Origin: DAOUET01 sp034430155
GTDB lineage: Bacteria; Chloroflexota; Anaerolineae; Anaerolineales; UBA4823
NCBI GenBank assembly: GCA_034430155.1
Contig: DAOUET010000054.1
Span: 1 to 20,676, forward strand
DNA: 20,676 nucleotides
Reading direction: 5' to 3'
Shown here: positions 7,341 through 14,485 of the stretch, one piece after another
How positions within the stretch are numbered: the stretch's first letter is position 1
How the letters are laid out: every line of letters begins with the position of its first letter
Notes under the pieces: generated by a model
What the model was told of the DNA's origin: nothing
The model's input: the letters and a program-made list of their open reading frames with translations, nothing else
The model's database searches: none
Translations under genes and position numbers: made by a program

Positions 7341-8162
7341 ATGATAGATCTGACCATAAACACGGATCTGGCCCGAAAAATCCTGACCGGTTTTATACAC
7401 ACTGAGATCAGCCGAGCTGGTTTCACACGGGCAGTAGTGGGTGTATCTGGCGGCGTTGATTCGAGCCTGTCTTGCTACCTGACAGCCGAAGCCCTCGGTC
7501 CTGAGAACGTTATGGCGGTGCGTATGCCATACAAGAGCTCAACCCCGGATACAATAGAGCATGCTCAAGCTATTATCAAGGCTTTGGGGGTAGCATCAGT
7601 CACAATACCGATCACCGAGATGGTGGATCCGCTCTTTGAACGTTTTCCTGATTCCGACAAGATTCGCCGTGGTAACGTGATGGCGCGTGCTCGCATGATC
7701 ATCTTATATGATCAATCGGAGGCTTATGGTGGCTTGGTGGTGGGCACCGGCAACAAAACCGAAATATTGCTGGGTTACACAACTATCTATGGAGATGCTG
7801 CCTGTGGCATCAACCCGCTCGGTGACCTCTACAAAACCCAGGTGAGGCAGATGGCTCGAGCCATGGGCGTCCCTGAGGAAATTATCCAGAAGCCCCCTTC
7901 CGCCGATCTATGGGTGGGGCAAACTGATGAAGATGAGTTGGGTTTCACTTATGAAGAAGTCGATCAGCTGCTCTACCTGCTGGTAGACCAACGCTACAGC
8001 TCTGACGATTGCATAGAAGCCGGTTTTAAGAAAGAATTTGTTCAGGCAGTGGTCGAACGCATGCGGCGAAATCATTTCAAGCGTATCCTACCGCCTATCG
8101 CTAAGCTGAGCAACCGGACAGTAGGATACGATTTTCTTTACCTTCGCGATTGGGGGACATGA
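7341..8162 (+). CDS. nadE: NH3-dependent NAD+ synthetase
   Basis: This protein (273 residues from the ATG at 7341) catalyses the last step of NAD synthesis, amidation of deamido-NAD with ATP. The ATP-PPase loop SGGVDSS is at 36-42. The NAD synthetase-specific GTGNKTEILLGY..T.YGD stretch and the KPPSADLWVGQTDEDELGF segment that closes over the deamido-NAD site are both present. There is no glutaminase domain, and the neighbouring nitrilase-family gene probably supplies ammonia. The frame stays open to a TTG at 7317, but the ATG fits family N-termini and lies after the promoter. The stop is 4 nt before the MFS start. Confidence 0.93.
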   Translation: MIDLTINTDLARKILTGFIHTEISRAGFTRAVVGVSGGVDSSLSCYLTAEALGPENVMAVRMPYKSSTPDTIEHAQAIIKALGVASVTIPITEMVDPLFERFPDSDKIRRGNVMARARMIILYDQSEAYGGLVVGTGNKTEILLGYTTIYGDAACGINPLGDLYKTQVRQMARAMGVPEEIIQKPPSADLWVGQTDEDELGFTYEEVDQLLYLLVDQRYSSDDCIEAGFKKEFVQAVVERMRRNHFKRILPPIAKLSNRTVGYDFLYLRDWGT

Positions 8163-8166
8163 GTCG

Positions 8167-9411
8167 TTGCACATTCCCCCTTCTCTTCGCCACCGTCGTT
8201 TTCGCTTCCTTTGGATTGGGATGGCTATCTCTCTGGCCGGCTCCCAAATGCAAGTCTGGGCGCTATTTTGGCATATACGCACCCTGACGCCCGAACCCAT
8301 TGCCCTTGGTGGGGTTGGGTTGGCTCGTATTTTACCGATTATTGTCTTCTCTTTGGTTGGTGGAGCCGTCGCTGACGTAGCAAATCGCCGGCGAATGCTT
8401 TTTATTACGCAAAGCCTCATGGCGCTGGTGGCCGGCGCCCTGGCCTGGTTGACCTTCCAAGGCACGATCGATTTATGGCATATCTATGCTCTGACGGCAT
8501 TGCAGGCGGTGGCTATCTCCTTTGATTCGCCCGCACGGCAATCCATGGTGCCGAACCTGGTACCCGCCCGGGACCTTCCCAACGCCTTCAGCATGACCTC
8601 AATCGCCAGTCAGATGGGGGCTATCGTCGGCCCGGCTTTGAGCGGCTTGGTGATTGCCTATTGGGGACAATCCTATACGTATCTAATCAACGCAGTCACC
8701 TATTTAGCAGTGATTATGGCCCTGATCATGATGGGGTCAGTGCCCCAGCAAGTCGACCTGACCAAGCATGCCGGGGTCAGCTTGCCAGCTATCCGGGAGG
8801 GGGTGCAATTTATCCTGCACCACCCCATCATCCTTTCAACTATGTTGCTGGATTTCTTTGCTACTTTCTTTTCTTCGGCAAATACGCTGATGCCGATTTT
8901 CGCTCGCGACATTTTGCATGTTGGAGCTATCGCCTATGGCTGGCTTTCGGCGGCGCAATCGATTGGGGCCGTCGCCGCCGCCGCGATAATCTCGCAATTG
9001 GCCGAGATTCGCCGTCAGGGGTTAATCTTCCTCGCTTCTGTTATTGCTTTTGGACTGTCCACGATCGCCTTTGGCCTGGCGCGTACATTTGTCTGGGCTA
9101 TGCTGGCATTGACTTTTATCGGTGCCTCTGACTCGGTCAGTACAATCATCCGCAACACGATCCGCCAACTGCAAACTCCAGATTACATCCGCGGGCGCAT
9201 GACCAGCGTAAACCAGATCTTTTTTATGGGTGGTCCGCAATTAGGCGAGGTTGAGGCTGGGGTAGCCGCCCAGTTGATTGGCGCTCCCTTGGCAGTCGTG
9301 ACCGGTGGCCTGGGCTGCATTTTGGCAGTCGCATGGGTAGCGCATCGCTTTCCGCTCGTGCGAGCTTATAACGGCGACGAGCCGGTTTTAGCGGGGGCAA
9401 CCGCAGATTGA
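8167..9411 (+). CDS. MFS transporter (MFS_3 / EntS-like exporter)
   Basis: This 414-residue integral membrane protein has about 12 hydrophobic segments. The MFS motif A variant GGAVADVANRRRM is at 65-77, after the second helix. The segment D120-SPARQSMVPNLVP is characteristic of the exporter subfamily that includes EntS and macrolide-type drug exporters. The start is a TTG preceded by GGGGG (8152-8156) at 10-nt spacing; the first ATG in frame is not until 8221, which would cut into the first helix. It begins 4 nt after nadE and is probably co-transcribed with it, although the functional link is unclear. The substrate cannot be predicted. Its end faces the ABC-F gene with 50 bp between them, and I see no strong terminator there. 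Confidence 0.88.
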   Translation: MHIPPSLRHRRFRFLWIGMAISLAGSQMQVWALFWHIRTLTPEPIALGGVGLARILPIIVFSLVGGAVADVANRRRMLFITQSLMALVAGALAWLTFQGTIDLWHIYALTALQAVAISFDSPARQSMVPNLVPARDLPNAFSMTSIASQMGAIVGPALSGLVIAYWGQSYTYLINAVTYLAVIMALIMMGSVPQQVDLTKHAGVSLPAIREGVQFILHHPIILSTMLLDFFATFFSSANTLMPIFARDILHVGAIAYGWLSAAQSIGAVAAAAIISQLAEIRRQGLIFLASVIAFGLSTIAFGLARTFVWAMLALTFIGASDSVSTIIRNTIRQLQTPDYIRGRMTSVNQIFFMGGPQLGEVEAGVAAQLIGAPLAVVTGGLGCILAVAWVAHRFPLVRAYNGDEPVLAGATAD

Positions 9412-9461
9412 CGCCAGGATTTTGATCAGGTATCTATCCACTCAAGGCCATTTAACGGCTG

Positions 9462-11459
9462 TCAGCCATGCAGCTCTTCCCACTCGGCCATTAAATCATT
9501 GATTTTCTTCTGGGTTTGCACATAGTCTTCACCCAGCTCTTGTACCTCTTGGGGGTCAGTGGGAGGGTCTTCCAATTGCTTTGAAAGCTTAGCGAGGTAC
9601 GCTTCCAGCTGGGCAATATGAGATTCCACCTCTTCTAGGCGGGCTTTGCGACGGCGCTCATTTGTCTTAGCAACAACCTTCGCAACGGGTTTGTGAGACC
9701 CACCAGGCTGGCGCTCCGGGGATTCGGTATCGAGCTTCTCTGCCTCTTTTTGCCCTCGATATTCACTGTAAGTCCCCATAAAGACTCTCAGGCAACCGTG
9801 GTCTTCATCGATTTCCCAGATCTGGCTGCCCAGAGCGTCAATTAGATAACGGTCATGGGAGACCAGCAGAATAGTGCCCGAATAATCGGCCAGCACCTCT
9901 TGCAGAATCTCTTGGGAGGGGATATCCAGGTGGTTGGTCGGCTCATCTAACAAAAGCAGATTGGCGTTCATCAAAGAGAGTTTAGCGAGGGCCAGGCGGC
10001 CGCGCTCGCCGCCAGAAAGGGTGATCACCTGCCGGAAGACTTCATCGTCGGTGAAGAGAAAATGAGCTAGGTAATCGCGGATATCGGCAAGTAGCAAATG
10101 GGGAGCAATCGCTTCGATCTCTTGAATCAGGGTGCGGTCGGGTACCAGGTCTTCATGGGCCTGAGCAAAATAGCCAATCTGCAAGCTCGCTCCTAAAGTC
10201 AGCTCCCCGGCGAGAGGTCGCAACTTCTGTAAGATGGTCTTTAGAAAAGTCGTCTTGCCTACGCCGTTTGGACCGATGATGGCGGCGCATTCCTGGCGCC
10301 GTAATTCCAATTGCTCCACCTCAAAGAGAGCTTCCCCTGGGTAGCCGATCACCAGATCTGAGGCGCGCAATACAATATCTCCACTGCGCTGCTTGGGTTT
10401 GAGGTTTAGATTGAGATGAGGTGGCCGGTGATGTGGTTCTCTCAAGGCTCTGAGGCGGCGGGTGGCTTCATCCACACTCATCATCTGGCTGACGGCTCCA
10501 GTTTCGTCGCTGATCCTGGCCCAGCTCTTTCCCTGGATATTTTGGATCCCGCCTTTCTCGACGGCGTCTAAATAACGGCTGAGACGTTTCAACCGTCCCT
10601 TAGCTTGTAAAGTGTTTTGGCCGGCGATATTGCGCCGGATGTAATCTAGATCTTTCTCCAGACGTTCTTTTTCCGATTCGAAGATTTTCTGGCGCAGCTC
10701 CCACCTTTCCTGGCGTTGCATGAGATAGGCGCTGTAATTGCCCCGGTAAATCTCCAAACCTGTGGAACTCATCTCCCAAATATTATTTACAACTTTATCT
10801 AGAAAATAACGGTCGTGAGAGACAAGCAGGGCGGCACCTTGCCAAACGTTCAGGTAACTTTCCAGCCATTCAACTGCAGCGATATCGAGATGGTTAGTGG
10901 GCTCATCCAGAATGAGTAAATCGGGATTCGAAAGCAGCAGGCGTGCCAGTAAAGCGCGGGTACGCTGCCCCCCAGAAAGCTGCGGGATGGGGCGTTGGTA
11001 ATCCTGAGGTTCAAAACCTAGACCAGTCAGGGTCTGGCGAATACGGGTTTCATAGGTGTAGCCTCCCTGGCGCTCAAAGGCCTCTTGTAATGGGCCGTAA
11101 CGTTCAAGCGCTTGCTCAGTTTGTTCGGGATCGACCATCAATGATTCCAGATGAGACAATTCGGTTTCCTGGGTTTGCAGAGCGGAGAAAGCCTTCAAAC
11201 ACTCATCCCACAGGGTGTGCTCGGCCTCTAAACTGGCTTCCTGGGGCAGGTAACCAATCGCGAGCCTGCCTGCCCGGTGCAATGTGCCGGTTGAAGGCTG
11301 TTCCAGCCCCACTAAAATGCGCAGCAATGTGGTCTTGCCAACCCCGTTCGGCCCGACGATAGCGATACGCGCCCCGTTTGGGATGCTTAAAGACACATCC
11401 GAAAAGATATCATCTGGACCAAATGATTTACCCAGTTTGGTGGCATTGATCAATGACAT
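9462..11459 (-). CDS. ABC-F family ATPase
   Basis: This 665-residue soluble protein has two ABC ATPase domains and no membrane segment. Domain 1 has Walker A GPNGVGKT at 36-43, signature LSGGQ at 161-165 and Walker B LLILDE at 181-186. Domain 2 has Walker A at 396-403, signature LSGGE at 481-485 and Walker B LLLLDE at 501-506. Each Walker B runs into PTNHLDI, the ABC-F hallmark. The linker at about 240-340 is charged and helical like the P-site tRNA interaction motif. The C-terminal 75 residues form a charged coiled coil, as in Uup/YdiF-like members. ABC-F proteins act on the ribosome in translation or antibiotic resistance, but the subgroup is not certain here. The ATG (11459) lacks a clear ribosome binding site. 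It shares a divergent intergenic region with the LCP operon. Confidence 0.93.
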   Translation of the reverse strand: MSLINATKLGKSFGPDDIFSDVSLSIPNGARIAIVGPNGVGKTTLLRILVGLEQPSTGTLHRAGRLAIGYLPQEASLEAEHTLWDECLKAFSALQTQETELSHLESLMVDPEQTEQALERYGPLQEAFERQGGYTYETRIRQTLTGLGFEPQDYQRPIPQLSGGQRTRALLARLLLSNPDLLILDEPTNHLDIAAVEWLESYLNVWQGAALLVSHDRYFLDKVVNNIWEMSSTGLEIYRGNYSAYLMQRQERWELRQKIFESEKERLEKDLDYIRRNIAGQNTLQAKGRLKRLSRYLDAVEKGGIQNIQGKSWARISDETGAVSQMMSVDEATRRLRALREPHHRPPHLNLNLKPKQRSGDIVLRASDLVIGYPGEALFEVEQLELRRQECAAIIGPNGVGKTTFLKTILQKLRPLAGELTLGASLQIGYFAQAHEDLVPDRTLIQEIEAIAPHLLLADIRDYLAHFLFTDDEVFRQVITLSGGERGRLALAKLSLMNANLLLLDEPTNHLDIPSQEILQEVLADYSGTILLVSHDRYLIDALGSQIWEIDEDHGCLRVFMGTYSEYRGQKEAEKLDTESPERQPGGSHKPVAKVVAKTNERRRKARLEEVESHIAQLEAYLAKLSKQLEDPPTDPQEVQELGEDYVQTQKKINDLMAEWEELHG

Positions 11460-11496
11460 TGGAGTAGCTCAACCGAATCTAGTAAATTGATTGGCA

Positions 11497-11515
11497 TTGA
11501 TGTTGCAACAATCAA
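11497..11515. promoter_or_regulatory. Palindrome in the ABC-F/LCP divergent region
   Basis: A perfect 10-bp palindrome TGTTGCAACA (11501-11510) extends to TTGA...TCAA arms with one extra base on the right. It lies 38 bp upstream of the ABC-F start and about 48 bp upstream of the LCP -10 box. It could be a dimeric repressor site controlling either gene. No regulator is encoded beside it. Confidence 0.4.
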
Positions 11516-11557
11516 ATATAATAAATTTTACTCCAACGCAGTGGATTTTACCGCCCG

Positions 11558-11566
11558 TGATATAAT
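11558..11566 (+). promoter_or_regulatory. Extended -10 promoter of the LCP-recD2 operon
   Basis: TGATATAAT is a perfect extended -10 (TG-n plus consensus TATAAT at 11561-11566). No good -35 is seen. Transcription would start near 11573, giving a leader of about 48 nt before the first LCP gene. The next two genes follow with 3-nt gaps and no room for their own promoters. Confidence 0.6.
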
Positions 11567-11582
11567 CTTGGGCACGCAAATT

Positions 11583-11597
11583 CGGAGGTGCACTCCG
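11583..11597 (+). promoter_or_regulatory. Small hairpin in the LCP leader
   Basis: CGGAG and CTCCG (11583-11587, 11593-11597) form a 5-bp stem over GTGCA and enclose a GGAGG. The hairpin lies 23 nt before the ATG, too far for this GGAGG to serve as the ribosome binding site when unfolded. Its role, if any, is unknown. Confidence 0.3.
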
Positions 11598-11620
11598 TGG
11601 AGATCCCGAGAACATAATAT

Positions 11621-13051
11621 ATGGATGATACTCAAAAAGTAAATTCGCATTCTAAGACCAGCACCACCAAATGGTTACTTTTAGGGTCGCTGGTGTTTTT
11701 TGTAGTTGTATCCAGCCTTACGGCTGTATTCGTCTTCAGGACTGTGCGCGCTTTTATCGCCTCTTACGACATCACCGATCTGCCAGGAATTGTCGTCAAA
11801 CCAGGGAAGACCCCCACCCCTGGGCAAGCCAGCGAGACCGTGGTAAATGATAATCCTCCCTCGGTACAACCAGTGGTTGGACCCACGCCACAACCCTGGG
11901 ATGGCGCCAGCCGCGTCAACCTTTTGGTGATGGGCTTGGATTACCGCGATTGGGAAAGCGGTGAGGGCGCGCCTCGCACCGATACTATGATTTTGCTCTC
12001 AGTTGATCCCATCTCCAAAACAGCAGGCATGCTCTCCATCCCGCGCGATTTATGGGTAAATATTCCGGGTTTTGAACCCAACCGGATCAACACTGCTTAC
12101 CGTTTGGGTGAAATATACAAGTTGCCGGGAGGCGGTGCTGGATTGGCCATGAAGACAGTCGAAGGTTTGCTGGGATTGGAGATTGATTTCTATGCGCAGA
12201 TCGACTTCGGGGCGTTCGAGCGCTTTATCGACGAGATCGGGGGTATAAAGGTGGATGTCCCTGCTAAAATCAAAGTAGATCCGCTGGGCGATGACAACAC
12301 CAGAGTCTTGCAGCCTGGTGTGCAAGTTCTTCCAGGAAACCTGGCGCTGGCTTACGCCCGGGCCCGTAATACGGAAGGGGCTGATTTCGACCGGGCTCAA
12401 CGCCAGCAGCAGGTTATTTTTGGCATTCGTAACCGCATCGTGAGTTCAAATGCATTACCCACCTTAATCGGCAGGGCACCGGTCATATACGAAGAAATCT
12501 CTTCCGGAATTCACTCTAATTTGACCCTGGAACAGGCCATCAAATTGGCTTGGCTGGCTCAACAAATCCCCGAAGAGAACATCAAGCGAGGCATTATTGG
12601 CACCGATCAAGTCACACTTAATAAATCACCTGAAGGAGACGATGTTCTCAAACCCAGACCGGAGCAAATCAGGCTCTTGCGCGATGAAATCTTCACTGCC
12701 TCTGGCCCGGTCAGCCCTGCGGCAGCCAATGCCGACCCCCAGGAACTTATGAAATCTGAAAACGCCAGGATTTCCGTGTTGAATGGCGCCAATACTCCCG
12801 GTTTGGCGGCCCGCACGCAAGAATTCCTGACCAGTGAAGGAGCCGATATCATCGAAACCGGAGACGCCCCTGAACCGCATACCTACACGACCTTGATCGA
12901 CTACACCGGTAACCCTTATACGGTGAAATATTTACTGGATCTGATGAGTATCTCCTCTACAAGGTTCTACTTGCGCTACGATCCCACCTCCCAGGCCGAT
13001 ATAGTGATTTTATTAGGGTACGATTGGGCCAATAACAACTCAATGCCATAA
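11621..13051 (+). CDS. LCP (LytR-CpsA-Psr) family protein, first copy
   Basis: This 476-residue cell-envelope protein has a short cytoplasmic N-terminus, one membrane helix at about 18-40, a Pro/Thr-rich spacer to about 95, the LCP catalytic domain at 97-272 and a LytR_C domain at about 382-476. LCP residues that bind the polyprenyl-pyrophosphate substrate are present: R119 and D121 (PRTDT), R142 (IPRD), R248 (YARAR) and D257 (DFDRAQRQQQ). LCP enzymes attach undecaprenyl-linked polymers to peptidoglycan or to other surface acceptors on the outer face of the membrane. It is the first gene of a three-gene unit. The second LCP gene starts 3 nt after its stop and is a close paralogue. The start has no strong Shine-Dalgarno, only CGAGA about 10 nt upstream. 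Confidence 0.93.
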   Translation: MDDTQKVNSHSKTSTTKWLLLGSLVFFVVVSSLTAVFVFRTVRAFIASYDITDLPGIVVKPGKTPTPGQASETVVNDNPPSVQPVVGPTPQPWDGASRVNLLVMGLDYRDWESGEGAPRTDTMILLSVDPISKTAGMLSIPRDLWVNIPGFEPNRINTAYRLGEIYKLPGGGAGLAMKTVEGLLGLEIDFYAQIDFGAFERFIDEIGGIKVDVPAKIKVDPLGDDNTRVLQPGVQVLPGNLALAYARARNTEGADFDRAQRQQQVIFGIRNRIVSSNALPTLIGRAPVIYEEISSGIHSNLTLEQAIKLAWLAQQIPEENIKRGIIGTDQVTLNKSPEGDDVLKPRPEQIRLLRDEIFTASGPVSPAAANADPQELMKSENARISVLNGANTPGLAARTQEFLTSEGADIIETGDAPEPHTYTTLIDYTGNPYTVKYLLDLMSISSTRFYLRYDPTSQADIVILLGYDWANNNSMP

Positions 13052-13054
13052 AGT

Positions 13055-14482
13055 ATGGATCAGACACATAAATCCAAGGCCAGATCAGGAACAGGCAGCC
13101 AAAACTGGTTATTACGGGGTTTGGTAATAGCATTCTTAATTGCCACCGTTATTACGGCTTATTTAACCTTCGTGGCTGTACGGGAGTTCGTTACCAATTG
13201 GGGCGTAGCTGGTATCCCTGACATAAACCTCAATTCCCAAACATCTGACTCTGGCCTCCCTGAAAATCTGGGGGAGAAAGCAAAAGTACCCCTCCAGTCT
13301 GTGAGCGGCCCTACCCCAGAGCCTTGGGATGGCACTGGCCGCGTCAACGTTTTGTTGATGGGTTTGGATTACCGCGATTGGAATAGCGAAGATTGGGCAC
13401 CCCGCACCGATACCATGATCCTGCTATCGGTCGACTCTGCCACCAAAACAGCGGGCATGCTCTCAATCCCGCGTGATTTGTGGGTAAACATCCCAAGTTT
13501 TGAATCCGCAAAAATCAATACAGCCTACCGTTTGGGTGAAATATACAACATTCCTGGCGGTGGTCCCGGTTTGGCGATGAAAACCGTTGAAGATCTTTTG
13601 GGGATGAACATCAGTTTTTACGCTCAGATCGATTTCAATGCATTTGAGCGCTTCATCGACGAGATTAACGGGATCAAGCTGGATGTGCCTTATGAGATGG
13701 AGGTGGATCCTATGGGGGATAATAATAATAAAGTCTTGCAGCCCGGCGTGCAAGTGCTAAACGGGTCTCTGGCTTTAGCATATGCCCGTGCTCGCAACAC
13801 CGCGGGGAGCGATTTCGACCGCGCCAGACGCCAGCAGCAGGTCATCCTGGGCATTCGCAATCGCTTGTTGAGCCCGGAGTCTCTGCTGCCGTTACTCCGA
13901 AAAGCGCCGTTGCTCTACAGCGAACTTTCTTCAGGTGTGCGCACCAACCTGTCCTTAGAGCAAATTGTCAAATTGGCCTGGCTCGCCCAGCAAATCCCGG
14001 ATGAGAACATCAAAGAAGGGGTTCTTGAACCACCTGATGAGGTTACCCTCAGCACTTCTTTTGATGGTCAAGACATCCTCATTCCAAATCCGGAGCAAAT
14101 TCGCCTGTTGCGCGATGAGTTGTTCACCACAACCGGACCAGCTATCCCCGCAGTAGTTGACACCGATCCGAAAGCGTTGATGAATTCTGAAAGCGCCCGC
14201 GTTTCCGTGTTGAACGGCACGGTTATCCCCGGATTGGCGTCCCGTACGGCGGATTACCTGACTGGTCAAGGCATCAATGTGGTAGAACCGGGCAACGCTG
14301 AAGAACTTTATAATCTAACTACCATCATCGACTATACTGGCAATCCCGGTACGGTTGAGTATCTGGTGGAGCTGATGGGTATTTCCGATAACCGGATCTT
14401 CCAACGCTATGATCCATACAGCCAGGTAGACGTTGTGGTGCTCTTGGGCGATGACTGGGTAGATAATAATCCCATGCCTTGA
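13055..14482 (+). CDS. LCP (LytR-CpsA-Psr) family protein, second copy
   Basis: This 475-residue protein has the same layout as its upstream neighbour: a membrane helix at about 18-42, a variable spacer, an LCP domain at about 96-270 and a LytR_C domain at about 380-475. The catalytic arginines and aspartates are kept (RTDT at 117-120, R140 in IPRD, YARARN, DFDRARRQQQ). The two copies align nearly end to end; the cytoplasmic tail and the spacer after the helix are the most divergent parts. This suggests tandem duplication followed by divergence. Different polymers or acceptors are possible, but this is inference. It starts 3 nt after the first copy and ends 3 nt before recD2 with no visible Shine-Dalgarno at either junction, so translation is probably coupled. 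Confidence 0.93.
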   Translation: MDQTHKSKARSGTGSQNWLLRGLVIAFLIATVITAYLTFVAVREFVTNWGVAGIPDINLNSQTSDSGLPENLGEKAKVPLQSVSGPTPEPWDGTGRVNVLLMGLDYRDWNSEDWAPRTDTMILLSVDSATKTAGMLSIPRDLWVNIPSFESAKINTAYRLGEIYNIPGGGPGLAMKTVEDLLGMNISFYAQIDFNAFERFIDEINGIKLDVPYEMEVDPMGDNNNKVLQPGVQVLNGSLALAYARARNTAGSDFDRARRQQQVILGIRNRLLSPESLLPLLRKAPLLYSELSSGVRTNLSLEQIVKLAWLAQQIPDENIKEGVLEPPDEVTLSTSFDGQDILIPNPEQIRLLRDELFTTTGPAIPAVVDTDPKALMNSESARVSVLNGTVIPGLASRTADYLTGQGINVVEPGNAEELYNLTTIIDYTGNPGTVEYLVELMGISDNRIFQRYDPYSQVDVVVLLGDDWVDNNPMP

Positions 14483-14485
14483 GTT

